Positions 1 to 11,888 of a DNA stretch of 64,000 nt are shown piece after piece. The translations under genes and the position numbers were made by a program. Position 1 is the stretch's first letter. Each line of letters opens with the position of its first letter. The notes under the pieces are model-generated. The model worked only from the letters and a program-made list of their open reading frames with translations, had not been told where the DNA came from and searched no databases. This stretch comes from Deinandra increscens subsp. villosa (lineage: Eukaryota; Streptophyta; Magnoliopsida; Asterales; Asteraceae). The stretch spans positions 23,109,896-23,173,895 of the forward strand of contig JBCNJP010000003.1 in NCBI GenBank assembly GCA_039602395.1. The letters are read 5' to 3'.

Positions 1-3000
1 TAATATGTGTTTTCGCAGTTCTCACAAAAAGATAACGTATTACTAACTTATTTTCTAAAAGCCAATAGATAGAGTTTGGTTAAACGTTAACAAAGGTTGA
101 GTATTGGGAGCTCTCATTTTTCATTATGTCTTGATCGACCCTGATTCAACTTACCACTGATATACTGCCCACAATGGGTGCACTTGCCCATGTAACGTGG
201 TGAAATGATAGTTGTCAAGTAAATCAGGTATTATAAATTCAAAACCTTCAAGTTGCTACAAAGGTTAAATAAAACTGCCATATTTTAAGTACACCTCAGC
301 ACACGTCAAAAGTCCCACTTGGACAGAATGAAACAACATTAGAAGGAACAGTCATAGGTGCTCTAGCTACCCATAGTTGTCTCAACCAGCTATGACACTT
401 CAAGTCAGCCACCAAGGTATATCTATAAACTCGCGTTATAGATTAGACTTGTGGTAATTCAAAGTTAAAAGGTCCTTTCTGTATAAGACATCAATTGAAC
501 AAGAGACATGGAGCTGATTCATTCTCTTTAACGATCAATCATTATATTTCTTGTTCATCAGTTCGAAGTGTTCCAAGCAAACACACAGTAAGTTTGGGTA
601 AGGCCTTACACTTAACACTTGGAACTAACGAGAGGGCCCACGACGTCTAGCTGTTACATGATTAGTGCAAGAGTACAGAATCCCGTCTTGACTACAGTAC
701 ATCTCCCATTAAGCTTCAGAACCATTCCCAAAAGTAGCCGTTATGACTGGCAGTTACGCGACAGCGTTAAGCTACAATCAAAATAATGGTCTTAGGCAAA
801 CGGGAGGTAGCATATGTATCTCAGGTCAAAGGACACCATTGAGTATACTGTTTAATCAAATATGTCTTATGATTAAATCCATGAAGAAAATTCGATGCGA
901 GTTACATCGCAACGTCATTCCATAATGAGGCATGTGAGTCTGAATAGTCAACTATTTGAGTCCAGAGTCAGAATAGTCTTAGTTCAGGACCGTTCCCACG
1001 ATTCTGATCGAGCTACGGACATTTAGAATATTTCAAGATAATCATGTATATTTAAAACGTATAAAATTTGAACACGTGATGCAGAATTCGGACTCTGCAT
1101 CTAACCATTTAGATCAGGTCAAATGATTTGTGCAAACATTAAAGTTCGACATCCCAACACTAAATAAAACATTATTACAGCGTAGAATTCAGGCACTACG
1201 TAGTATTAATAACTCATTGATCAAATAGAACTGTGAATTATATGTTAAGTTCTTAGTATGTATTTTGGTATTGCCTGATTAAAGTGTTTCTTTATTTCTA
1301 GTGTTTATCTTGAATAGTAGAATTACTTAAGTGAATTTGAATGTGTGATAAACTCGTGCCCTTGGTATGCACATGGATTACTGCGTTATCACTTGAGCAT
1401 GTTGAAGGATTATTTATTAAATCCAATCAACCTTCTTAAATGTACCGTTACATTCGTGATTCAAAATATCACTTAAGGTGGCTTTATCGTTCAATGAGTA
1501 CTAGATCATACTTATTATGAACACTTTACATCATCAGAAATTATGATGATGTGTTTTTCCAGCTTATATCATTGTGTAGTCTTTTATAGTGACATCGATG
1601 CAATATTCATGTATTGGATTACTTTCGTTTAATATCTCGTATGATAGGACTCGTTTCAAGAAATTGATCAAATATGTGGATGCTCTTCTAGAGATGGATT
1701 CAATTATGGGTTTTCTTGAAACTTGGAGATCGGTTGAGGTTTCATTCAAGTTTAGTGAAGTAAACTTCAATGAAAATTGGATCAACACATAGTCGTTGTT
1801 CTAGTAAGGACTGGTGGTGATGCTCCCACTTGCTTTATGTAGACCATGCATTCCCTTAATCATCTTTCTTTCAAACCACATGGATATTTATTTGCAAGAT
1901 AAATCCTTAAGCGAATACTTCTCGTTATCAAAAACGAAATCATTTAGTTTCATAATTACGGTATGAATCTAATTGATTAATATCCTAATGTCATGTTAAA
2001 TGCATGAGATGGTAAGATGAAATCAAACTGCTTGAGTTTGATGGTATCCTTGATATGATCATCTTTATGTTTGAAAGGAATTGCATACTTGACGCAATTA
2101 TGATTATTACATCAAAATATATAGTCTGATTTATGATTGATAATTCAATCATATGACTAACCAATGAAGGAAGATTTTAAAATAGTAAAATTGTCATCCA
2201 GCCTTAATGGGAGTCGTTAGTTATTAAGAATGCCAGCATGCTTTCATTACAGCAACAACTGTTTGTTGTGAAAGGATGTTTTTCTAATAAGTCTCGAATG
2301 TTTTCAAGAGTTGATCTACACAGTCCAATAGTTCCTATTAAAACCAATTTGCTTTTGAAGCGAATCAGATATTTATTGATCTGATGATGGACGTGTATTA
2401 CTCAAATCAGTCTATCGCAAGATTTCATCTTGGAACTAACTTTGAGTATGCAAGTGATCAGTGAAGAGGCGTTTTGTTGGTAAGAGGTGTGAACGCCGAT
2501 TATTGGCAAGTCATTATTCATGTGTATATCGGTTTCTAATCTTGAAACCCAATCCTAAGGGTATGAGCAACAAGTTCTCAACAGGAAATTTACACATATG
2601 AGTACAAGCTAGCTGTAGTCCTTGACTTTTAAGGTGATGTGTGTATATATCTATTTGTGACCATTATTCTCATACGCACACGACTTTGTGCAATCATATT
2701 ATAATCATTCAAATGATTATATTATATCCACGTAGCTGGTAATTTTAACTTTTACAAACAAGCGTTTAAACTTAGCAAAGGTCCTATTGTTTGTGTTGAC
2801 TAAATTCGAGAAGGCAATTTCATGAAATGTTCAATTTGATTCAATGAACTACTGAGTTATGTGATTTCAAACCTAGAGGTTTTAAGAGTCATAATGGGTC
2901 ATCATTTCAGCCGTATCAAGTACAATGAGAATTTAAGACATCATAGTCATAATGAGATTCGGGAGGACAAACGTCCTTCCACTCGCATTATACTAGTCTT

Positions 3001-3389
3001 AAGTTCATTAGATCAAAAGTACCAGGTATAGTGTCATGTTATATAAGTTTGAATCTAACCTAACAACCAAGTAAACAATTTTCAATCATAATCATGCATA
3101 TCCAAGAAGTTTAAACAAGAAATTTAGTGCATGTCAAGTTTCAAACCAAAGCAAAATTGTATCCATCCTGGACCCCGCCAGGGAAAACAAACAAGTAAGT
3201 TGTTTAACGATACTACCAAGAATTCAAAGTACGACATGAACTTTATTCAAAGTTTGCAAACATGCAAAGGGGTAATGTCTTCTTGGTTTTGCTTCCAACG
3301 ACTTCATGTTCCTACAAATGTAAAGTATGTCAAGCATATATTTTGAAGGATCAAATGAAGTGGTCTATAATATGGGGTTACGAATATAT
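1..3389. other. AT-rich DNA without a recognisable gene
   Basis: No ORF above 75 codons in this stretch resembles a known family on either strand. The minus strand from about 1880 down to 1800 reads as a short string ending in KASGS, just before an AGTGGGAG purine tract. This could be the degenerate end of a copia pol followed by a polypurine tract. I could not follow reverse transcriptase or RNase H motifs upstream of it, so this is only a possibility. The neighbouring copia gag scrap on the same strand (3390-3712) makes a decayed copia element plausible. The rest shows no repeat or coding structure that I can name. Confidence 0.35.
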
Positions 3390-3712
3390 ACCTCCGGAAG
3401 TGCGTGCATCAGCCTTCTTCCCGTTCACCTTGGCAAGATATCCGGGCAGTTACGTCTCCAGTGCGCCATCTTATTGCATTCGAAGCATTGGTGCTGGTCT
3501 GGCGGCGGTGCTTTCGATGTTCTTTGACGTGCCCCTACTAGAGCTACTAGAGCCTCTGGCAGTAGTCTTGCTCGTCTTCCTCTCCCCATGTTTCCTCTTG
3601 TTTACCTCAGGTTTCTTGACACCAGCAGATCGGACTGCGAGCACATCAGGGGCTTTGGCCTTATTGTTGTTGTTGCTGAGTGAAAAAGCAAGTAATCACC
3701 AATGGTAATTTG
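3390..3712 (-). pseudogene. gag: Ty1/copia gag remnant with CCHC zinc knuckle
   Basis: Reading right to left, the minus strand encodes a lysine/serine-rich linker (start AKAPDVLAVRSAGVKKPEV) and then, after a frameshift, the knuckle CFECNKMAHWRRNC at 3446-3487. The knuckle has the exact C-X2-C-X4-H-X4-C spacing, and W-R-R-N-C is the usual end of copia nucleocapsid knuckles. It is followed by a short KKADARTSGGIY-like stretch that resembles the copia gag-protease junction, and then a stop. Nucleocapsid binds retrotransposon RNA in virus-like particles. The capsid part, protease and pol are absent, so this is a fragment. The hydrophobic plus-strand ORF over the same bases (3262-3708) is its shadow. 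Confidence 0.72.
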
Positions 3713-3751
3713 CCGCTAAATCAGGTATAAGAGTATTGGAAAGGTATAAGA

Positions 3752-4025
3752 TGACAATGGAGAGAGCAAAGTTTTATTGATTATTATTGAGAGAGAAAAG
3801 TACAGACGCATGTGTAAGTACAAAGTTACAAATGAATCCGAACCCCCAGACTATTCCATTCTTCGGGTATTTATAGGCTCCGCACATGATCCTCCAGCTT
3901 CGTATCCGCAAGATCACATATGCATGTACCCTGCACAAACGCTTCCGACAAGCATCATATCCGAAGGACTTGGAAGTAAGCGATCGGATGTGCAAAACAC
4001 ATCTGAATCATTGTTTACTTCATCA
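3752..4025 (-). repeat. probable 3' LTR of Tat element D
   Basis: The segment runs from TGACAATGG to TTCATCA, so it could be a TG...CA terminus pair. Read on the minus strand it contains a TATA box (CCTATAAATACC, about 3865-3876). It is bordered on the internal side by a purine tract (minus AGACTTGGGGGACT, plus 4026-4039). The order LTR, polypurine tract, then a plus-strand spliced gene is the same as in the complete Tat element A at 27694-30306. The left end is uncertain because no second copy is present in the window. Confidence 0.42.
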
Positions 4026-4039
4026 AGTCCCCCAAGTCT
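4026..4039 (-). other. polypurine tract of Tat element D
   Basis: Plus strand AGTCCCCCAAGTCT, a G-rich purine run on the minus strand, directly abuts the proposed LTR end at 4025. It corresponds in position to the tract beside the 3' LTR of element A (28279-28294). Such a tract primes plus-strand DNA synthesis. Confidence 0.4.
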
Positions 4040-4330
4040 ATTAAGTGAGTAAACAAAGTTAATAGACTTACTTCCGAATAGAGACGGTTTTTGCATATCC
4101 GACATTTATATATGTACAAACTGACACGTATAACCGTCATCATAGCTTTCAATCACCTTTTAATGTTGCGTATCGAATCTTTAAACCATTCAGTTACCTG
4201 TCACAATCAAGAGTAATGAAAAGTATTTTTTTCAATATTTTCAAAATTTCCCTTCCATATTTACCCTCCGTAAAAACCGCTCCTGCGAAACTGCTTTGTT
4301 TAAACCGCTATTAAAACCACCTATTTACCC

Positions 4331-4345
4331 ACCTATATATAATCC
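4331..4345 (+). promoter_or_regulatory. TATA box of the antisense gene in element D
   Basis: ACCTATATATAATCC lies about 150 bases before the ATG at 4490 and is followed by a CT-rich leader. The related gene in element A has TTTATAACC about 115 bases before its ATG, with a similar CT-rich leader. The shared position supports a genuine plus-strand promoter, which is antisense to the retrotransposon. Transcription itself is not shown. Confidence 0.5.
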
Positions 4346-4489
4346 TTTCCTTCTCCCCCAAAAATTTTACCAAAAAGTTCCATTCTCTCCGCCATTACAC
4401 CTGCACTATCTTCGTCGCCATTTTTACCCAAGGTCAGCATTCCTTCCTTTCTTTCTTCTTTTTACCACTTGTTTCTGTACTCTTTTTCC

Positions 4490-7059
4490 ATGGCTAAGAC
4501 TAAGAAGGTTTCTTCTAAACACAATCTTCCAATCTCCTACCCCCTGATTACCCAAGAGGAATTGAATGATTTCGTGAAAGACTTCCGAATTCCACGAAGC
4601 TTAAAACCCACTCTTGCAACAAAAGGAAAACCCATTTACCCATTTCCTGATAAGAAATTTGGCCTGTATCTTGACTCTATCCGGCTGGCTAATTATAGAA
4701 TCCCTTTCACTCCCTTCCTTTGTGATGCCCTGACCTATTTCGAAATCCACCTTTCTTAATGCAAACCCACTGCCTTGAGCATTCTGAATCACTTTGAGTT
4801 GTCTTGCAGAGCACTTAACCTAGAACTCCAATTAATTCAATTTCGTGCCTTTTACCGACTCACCATGTCGGGCGACTCGTACACTTTTGAGAAACTCCGA
4901 GATATCACCCATCTTTTTACCAGGAAGCCACCTACAAACCGCCACTGGAAAAATCAATTCTTCTACCTTGACGATTCATGTCTCCCAGATACCATAAAAT
5001 GGCATGACACCAGGTTAACCGTTCATGGTGTTATCCCCAAAAAAGCCGAAGTTCATCAAGCCACATACGAACTCATTGGCAAATTTGTTCACCCGATCCG
5101 TCGTGTTCCTGAGGAAATATTGGTTCTTGCAAAAATTAGCAAAAACTAGTTTTTCCCTCAGATGCGTCCTGTTATCTTGTGCGGGGAAGGAAGTGCGTTT
5201 TTCTTTATAAAATCCCTTCTTACCGTTCGTTTTCCTTGATTTATTATAACTTTTCTCATTTTTACATGCAGCCATGGATTCGTCTGACGCATTGCATGTG
5301 AAAGATTTTAATCAGCTGAGGTTTGGCAAAACCAAAATCAGAAAATAAGCATCTTCTTCCACAACACCTCCCACTGTCTCTACCGAAGCATTCACTGATG
5401 CACCACTTAGTGTTACTGTCGAAGCCACTGTTGATGAAACCCTTACCTCTTCCAGAACCCCATCATTGATTACAACTTCACCTCAGAAAGAATCCCAAGC
5501 TCCTTCTCCAAAAATTCAAAGAAGGAAGAAAAGATGTGACAAACCTTCTAAGGGCACCACTGAAGCGGAAGAAGAGAGAGAGACCGCTCCCAAGAAGACT
5601 CGCAAGTCACCGATCACCCGATCAAAAGCAAAATTTTCCAGCACTGTTGAAACTCTTTCTGAACACCTTGGAGGTGAGATCCCTCAAGGAACTCCCTCAC
5701 CCCCATCCGAAAGCGAAAGCATGCCTGTTATTTCACCCCCTAGTTTGGCACACCTAGTGAGTACCTCTTTTGCTGACTTTATTCAATCACCCTGCCAAAC
5801 CATTGACTTAACAAATACTCCATCTACTGCAATTTCTACCCGTGAATGTGAACTTCCTCCAGCTTTTACGCAAACCATGGTTCCATCACCAGTTGTCTCA
5901 ACATCACCCTTAAAAACTCAGATCTATATCAGTGGTTCTTCAAGCCTTGGATCCTCTTCCAATCCGATCAACTTCTCAGATGCAATGTGGATCCGTAATG
6001 AAGCCAAATTGATGGCATCACGCAATAAATCCACTCAGGGCCTTGACGAATTATTTATTCCTACCTAGAATATTACCAATAGAGACAGCCTATTGGATCC
6101 AACATGTGCGAAGGACTTTTTCTTGAAGGTTATCGGACCAGGTGATGTGAGATGTTCAGAAGATATGTCATCTCCGGAATTTGCATCAAAAGTTGTTTCT
6201 TCTTATGCCACAAACAACACCATCATCCCTGAACTCTACAACCGTTGGATTAAAGCTGTATTCCAACTTCAAACATTGAACGCAAAATTAGGTATGGTTG
6301 CGAATCCGGATCTGCAGGAGAAAACCCACATGCTCCAGAAAGAAAACCATGAGCTGGCTCAATCCAACGCTGCTATTTCATCCAGGTTGTCCGATGTTGA
6401 GAAATCTTTAAATAGTTCCAGGATCTTGGTTGAAAATCTTGAGAAGCAGAAGCAGGATCAGTTTGCTGACTACCTGAAGAACTTAAAGGAAAAGGATGAG
6501 AAGCTTGAAGTCATGCAACTCCAACTTCAGCAAAGAAATTCTGGTATTATATCTCTTAACATGCGTATTCGCATCCTTCCTTCGCTCATAAACCATCTTT
6601 ACTTACTTTCACACATTATCTTCTTTGTTAGAACTCGATACTATCAAATCTGCTTTTGATGCTGAAAAACATATGTTGGAGGAAAACAAGAAAACCTTGG
6701 AGGACGATAGGAGTTGGTTGATTACTGAAGGCATCCATGTAGCTATGGATAAGGTCCTGTAGGGTCAAGATCTTAAATCAGCAATTACCACTGCCCTCAA
6801 TGCCATGAATGCTTGTGGCTTTAATGAGGGTGTTCGTGCGGGAGTGTTCTTCGCATCTGTTGATCCCAAAGCAACTGCTAAATCCTGCTAAGGATTTGAC
6901 CCTGAAGCTCCCAAAAAACTACAGGAAGCAACTGCAAAATTCCAGAAGTTGACATTTCCTTTTGCTAAAGCTTGAAAGGATCTACAAGATGCACCCCTTG
7001 AACAAATCAAGAAGACCTTAGCAGCTGATCCTTCATCAACTATCATCCGCCAACCTTAA
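4490..7059 (+). pseudogene. decayed antisense ORF of a Tat element (gypsy-type transposon protein, PF04195-like)
   Basis: Three exons can be joined in one frame: 4490-5192, 5272-6543 and 6632-7059, with GT-AG introns of 79 and 88 bp. The frame is conserved across both junctions, which would give about 800 residues. The N-terminal ~220 residues resemble the plant 'putative gypsy type transposon' domain, with motifs such as YPFPDKKF, YRIPFTPFL, NHFELSCRALNL and HWKNQFFYLDDSCLP. A basic, serine/proline-rich middle (RRKKRCDK, APKKTRKS) follows, and then a glutamine/glutamate-rich coiled coil across the second intron. The reading frame is broken by stops at 4757, 5147, 5346, 6066, 6760, 6889 and 6973, but I see no frameshift. 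The function of the family is unknown. It occurs as an extra ORF, often antisense, in Tat-lineage Ty3/gypsy elements. The start was chosen as the first ATG after the TATA box and CT-rich leader. Confidence 0.75.
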
Positions 7060-7235
7060 AGGCACCAGGTAAAACTTTCTTTTAACCACTTTTGAACAAA
7101 CAATGCCACACTTGACTCCACCTGCGAGTGGATTTATTTTGATTGCACGTATGTGTAGGGCTTAATTTTTTTAAACAATTCTACTTTTATGCACTTGTCA
7201 TGACGTATGGTTGGTTTGTTTATTTTGAATGTATG

Positions 7236-7306
7236 TGTTTTGGTCAAAAATTCACTTGGGAATCCTGTATTCCAAACTTAGATTGTGAGGTAGTGTGCTT
7301 AATTAT
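7236..7306 (-). repeat. start of a Tat-type LTR, truncated by the assembly gap
   Basis: It begins TGTTTTGGTCAAAAA, and the following 65 bases match the LTR starts of elements A (27694, 48050) and C (52566, 58316), best C (ATTCCAAACTTAGA, TGTGAGGTAGTGTG). By analogy with those elements the sense strand is minus. The rest is hidden in the 500-N gap, so it could be a solo LTR or one end of an element. Confidence 0.7.
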
Positions 7307-7806
7307 NNNNNNNNNNNNNNNNNNNNNNNNNNNNNNNNNNNNNNNNNNNNNNNNNNNNNNNNNNNNNNNNNNNNNNNNNNNNNNNNNNNNNNNNNNNNNN
7401 NNNNNNNNNNNNNNNNNNNNNNNNNNNNNNNNNNNNNNNNNNNNNNNNNNNNNNNNNNNNNNNNNNNNNNNNNNNNNNNNNNNNNNNNNNNNNNNNNNNN
7501 NNNNNNNNNNNNNNNNNNNNNNNNNNNNNNNNNNNNNNNNNNNNNNNNNNNNNNNNNNNNNNNNNNNNNNNNNNNNNNNNNNNNNNNNNNNNNNNNNNNN
7601 NNNNNNNNNNNNNNNNNNNNNNNNNNNNNNNNNNNNNNNNNNNNNNNNNNNNNNNNNNNNNNNNNNNNNNNNNNNNNNNNNNNNNNNNNNNNNNNNNNNN
7701 NNNNNNNNNNNNNNNNNNNNNNNNNNNNNNNNNNNNNNNNNNNNNNNNNNNNNNNNNNNNNNNNNNNNNNNNNNNNNNNNNNNNNNNNNNNNNNNNNNNN
7801 NNNNNN
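7307..7806. other. scaffold gap of exactly 500 N
   Basis: Exactly 500 undetermined bases, the same length as the gap at 25353-25852. This indicates a placeholder of unknown true size. ORFs spanning it are artefacts. Confidence 0.98.
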
Positions 7807-8518
7807 ACAAAAACCACACGCAAAATACCACACGCACTCCACAATCACCCAAAAGGAAGAGGACTAGGTCTCCTTCACCTAGACCCTCCACAGGACTACC
7901 TCAGAATGAGGGTGATATATCACCTAGGCCACATGAAGTAGATTCCCCAACCCTTATTGCAGGGAATATACTGCTGGACTTGGTTCAATCACCCAACCCA
8001 CATTCTGCTGATAAGGTGACTTGCAGTAGTGATGAAGCAAGTCAGGTGGAAAGGGCTGACACTACTCATGAAGTCCCACTGGACCCTGAGGACAGTGCCA
8101 ACATCATTAAGACCCAATCCACGGACAACTGTTTCTGTCAGGGAACCTATTCAGGAACCTTTGATTGACAACAGGAATCCCAGGTGCCAAGAAACCATGG
8201 GTGCTGAGCATGAACAAGGTCGGCTTGTTTGCTCTTCTTTGCTCAAAGATACTGGCAACACACCAGTTGAGAGCAGCAAGACACATACTGAATTGACGGT
8301 TCGATGTACAAAACTTGAAAATGAATTGGCAGCTCTCCGTGCAATTGTGAGAGCTCAAGGAGAAGAAATTGAACGGTTGAAGGCAGGACAATCTGTGAAA
8401 GCCACTGATAGGTAAGGTTGTCAACCATACGTTGAAATGAAATTCACATGTCAAACTAGATTTAATTCAAAATAGGATCTTGCACAGGGTGTCTTCCTCA
8501 GATGTTGATGAAGTTGAA

Positions 8519-8680
8519 CAAGTTGATCCGGTTGAACAAGTTGATCCGGTTGAACAACTTCATCCGGAGGAAGAAGGCCATGTTGATCCGGTTGAACAAC
8601 TTCATCCGGAGGAAGAAGGCCATGTTGATCCGGTTGAACAACTTGATCCGGGGAACATGTTGATCCGGTTGAACAACTTC
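8519..8680 (+). repeat. in-frame GTTGATCCGGTTGAACAA repeats
   Basis: An 18-bp unit (encoding VDPVEQ) occurs repeatedly, interleaved with two copies of a longer unit that adds CTTCATCCGGAGGAAGAAGG (LHPEEEG). All copies stay in frame within the surrounding pseudogene and make a strongly acidic tract. Confidence 0.85.
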
Positions 8681-8826
8681 ATTGGGTGCAAGTGACTGCT
8701 GATAATCAGATGATCACAAGTGTGATGAGTGATCTGCAAACCACAAATGTGGAGATAGCTCCTGAAGCTCTATCTTTCATGAGAAAAATGATGATTAGGA
8801 ATACTCTTAACTGCACTTGGTTAAGG

Positions 8827-8943
8827 AGTGCTCCATCTCTGCCCATCATTCCTGTTTTAAAGCCTAGTGCTCCATCTCTGCCCATCATTCTTCTTTTAAA
8901 GCCTAGTGCTCCATCTCTGCCCATCATTCCTATTTTAAAGCCT
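8827..8943 (+). repeat. three tandem 39-bp coding repeats
   Basis: Three adjacent copies each encode SAPSLPII followed by a variable pair and LKP. The unit is a multiple of three, so the frame is kept. This suggests expansion while the ORF was still under selection. The copies differ at two or three bases. Confidence 0.85.
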
Positions 8944-10936
8944 TGTGCTCCCCCTGATACTCCTGAAACAGAAAAGGTTGTTGAAGCTGATGTTGAAGAA
9001 GATGGAGTCAAAGACAAGGTGTTTGCAGCTGTTAAAGAGACAAAGCCTGTGGAGCCAAAGACTGAACCTACTGATGAGAATGATTTTTCTGCTGAAGCAA
9101 TCAGATTCAGGAAAGGAAAAATGGTGATGCCCCAGTACCAATTAGATTCTGACAAGGTGTTTGCAGCTGTTAAGAAGACAAAGCCTCCAACATTCATTTA
9201 TGATCAACAGGTATCTCTCCCAGAAGATGAGGTAAACATGATAAAACAGGCACTTGCAGATGCTGAGAAAGCTGAACAAATAAAAAGGGATGGAGACATG
9301 GCCTTGGCATTCAAACTAGAAGGAGACATGCTGCGTTATTCAAATGATAAAGTAATAATGGGTCTGATAAATGAAATCAAGAGAAGGTCTATTGATGAGA
9401 AAATGGCAACGATGGACTCTGAGAAGGAGACAAGAAAAAGAAGAATGGCCACAGAATCTGACAAGGAGATCAAAGCTGAACAAGAAAAGATCAGACTGTC
9501 AGATAACCTTCACAATGCCAAACTCCTTATGAAGTTCACATATATTATCATAGCCAGGGGATGGGCAACTCCTGAACAAGCAAATTTAATGACTGCTAAT
9601 CAGTTATGCGATATGATGTCCAGGGTTGTTCAAGAGGATGGTGAATTAAAACTGAAGGAAAAGATAGATGCTGATGAAAGGCAAGAGAAGATAAAAAGGG
9701 AAGAAGAGATACAGACAAATCCTAGAAAACCCTATGACAGAGGAAGAAGAACTCAAGCTTCTCAAATGCTATTTCATTAAGATGAGGGGGGAGGACCCAA
9801 AAAAGATCAATCCTTCTGGTATTAATAGCTTGAGAATCAGATATTCAAATACCATACATGAACAGAACAAAATCTCAAAGGTTACAGGTGAACCAATACC
9901 ACCAGGTGCATTTTCTGATCTGAACAGAACCCTAGCCTCACAGCAACCCAGAAGAAACCCTCCTAGAACTAGTAGACCAGAAAAAAGCCTAAACCTATAA
10001 AGCCTCCTAAACCTGTAACATTAAAGCCTCTTCCACCAAAGTTTAGAACAGACAACTTCACACCCATTGTACCACAACCTAGAATTGATCATACTCATTC
10101 CATCTCCATATCCTCACCTAAACAAACCCCGAAAACCCTCATCTCCACCCAAGTCACCAGAAAACCCACCCACCAAGAGAATGAAGTCAGTGGCTAAGAA
10201 GGGAAAAGGAAAAGTGATCAATGAGGAGGATGAATACAGAGATGTCCATGCTGAAAGGAGAAGAATCATCTCCTGGAGGTATGATGATCAAGCCAAAGTA
10301 TACCTGTTCACAACCAGTTCAGATGAGGTACTAAAGTTTATAGCTGAAGAAGCTATGTACAACCTCACTGACCATGAGTTGGGTGATGTTAGACAGTTAC
10401 GTGGTGATATGAAGGGTACGTGTTCACAAGAGGACTCCTTAATGCTGAGGATAAAGATGTATTTGGATGACTTATACGGGGAAGTAGATGAAGCCACACA
10501 ATGCAGCATTGACAATCCTGTTTCGACGCTTGAAGTTGATAAGGATGGAAAGTTGGTAGTCTATAGAGTTGATGGGTCATTCACAAGGCATAGTACAGTT
10601 CCAGATCCAGAATGGAGCCAGGCTGACGAAGACCGAATCCATTTAATAATGAAAACTAACAGGCTTCATGTGGTTAAGAGAAAACAGGTGACCAACTGGG
10701 AGTATAAGAAAGAAACAGACATGTATCACATTTTCACCAGTGAACATGGCGAGACAATTAGAAGCTTAGAAGATGCTCTAAATGGGCTTTCTGAAGATGA
10801 GATACGAGATATTGTCAGGATTGGTGATACTGAGAGCAGAATAGTGACACAGACCTATCATGAAAGTCTCCTATTTCACAAGGCCAAATTTTGGTTACAA
10901 GCTATTGAAGAGGAGAACAAGATGGGAACCGGATGA

Positions 10937-11036
10937 ACTTGGCTGGAAGAAGAGTTGATCCCTGTATTTGTGTACAATTGCATAAGTTGTTCCAGTTTGT
11001 ATGTTAACATAAGTTGTTACAGTTTTATTCATACAC
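10937..11036 (+). other. 3' flank of the SIRE-type ORF
   Basis: AT-rich sequence between the TGA and the tandem duplication, with repeated TTGTTCCAGTTTGTATG / TTGTTACAGTTTTATTC phrases. I see no clear polypurine tract or LTR start on the plus strand. Confidence 0.4.
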
Positions 11037-11648
11037 TTTTCATCTATAATAACATACACATTTTCAATGAATCATAGCAGACCTCCATTTCACTCATAAC
11101 TGTGATCTTACATGAAGTATATATTCATATGCTATGTTAGTATATGTTGGCATTTTGATGTGATGGTATGAGATGATTTATAAACAAGATAAATTTTACT
11201 TCTTCAGTAAATTGGAAGAAGAACAAAACCGGATGAACTACAATTCCTCAGGAAGAAGAGTTCATGAGGATTGAGAGAAGATGAACTAGAGTTCTTCAGG
11301 ATGAACCGGATAAACTAGAGTTCTAAAGTTCTTCAGGATGGTTAACCAGTTTTCATCTATAATAACATACACATTTTCAATGAATCATAGCAGACCTCCA
11401 TTTTACTCATAATTGTGATCTTACATGAAGTATATATTCATATGTTATGTTAGTATATGTTGGCATTTTGATAAGATGATTTATAAACAGGATAAATTTT
11501 ACTTCTAAATTGGAAGAAGAACAAAACCGGATGAACTACAATTCCTCAGGAAGAAGAGTTCATGAGTATTGAGAGAAGATGAACTAGAGTTCTTCAGGAT
11601 GAACCGGGTAAAATAGAGTTCTAAAGTTCTTCAGGATGGTTAACCAGT
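11037..11648 (+). repeat. 313-bp tandem duplication downstream of the ORF
   Basis: Copy 1 (11037-11349) and copy 2 (11350-11648) both start TTTTCATCTATAATAAC and end GGTTAACCAGT. The second copy lacks two short segments (around 11480 and 11505). Inside each unit, GATGAACTAGAGTTCTTCAGG-like phrases recur, so there is a shorter sub-repeat. No coding signal was seen. Confidence 0.9.
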
Positions 11649-11798
11649 TCACAATAAAATAAAAATCACATCAGTTCACAATAAAATCTATTTGCAACAA
11701 TCAAATTTAGAATAAAATCAACTTTAATGATTGAGATAAAATCTATCTATATTAATGGGGTTAACCAAAACAAAACAGGAGGAAGAGTTAACAAAAAC

Positions 11799-11801
<3 letters not shown>

Positions 11802-11834
<33 letters not shown>
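11802..11834. repeat. (TA)n microsatellite
   Basis: An uninterrupted TA dinucleotide run of about 33 bases in AT-rich non-coding DNA. Confidence 0.95.
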
Positions 11835-11836
<2 letters not shown>

Positions 11837-11888
11837 ATCTATATATAAAGATTTTCATCAGATCCTATACAAAGATCTATCTAACTAG

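Larger units (their letters stand above)
7807..10936 (+). pseudogene. C-terminal part of a SIRE-type downstream (envelope-position) ORF
   Basis: A continuous coding signal runs through at least five frame changes (near 8100, 8420-8480, 8690, 9750-9990 and 10190), so the gene is broken. In order it shows a basic serine/proline start (RSPSPRPSTGLP), a short coiled coil near 8290-8410, acidic VEQ/VDP repeats, a 13-residue repeat SAPSLPIIPVLKP in three copies, a long charged helix (9230-9720), a KK-rich linker, and two copies of a module starting WRYD and WEYK (10270-10930). It ends at TGA 10934-10936. The N-terminus falls in the gap. The overall plan (coiled coil, then W-x-[YF] modules) resembles the minus-strand ORF 12718-15687 downstream of SIRE pol, so I take it as an inverted relative. 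Its biochemical function is unknown. 'Envelope-like' in the literature refers to its position, and no membrane segment or signal peptide is visible here. Confidence 0.5.

Noticed and set aside
1800..2640. Degenerate copia RT or RNase H on the minus strand
   Set aside because: Only the last few residues before a purine tract look suggestive. No core motif could be followed in any frame.
3262..3708. Hydrophobic 148-residue plus-strand ORF
   Set aside because: It is antisense to a copia gag with a perfect CCHC knuckle. Its leucine runs come from CAA/CAG-rich gag codons.
7143..8168. Long ORFs spanning the N gap
   Set aside because: The 500 N are translated as unknown residues, so there is no evidence that the sides belong to one gene.
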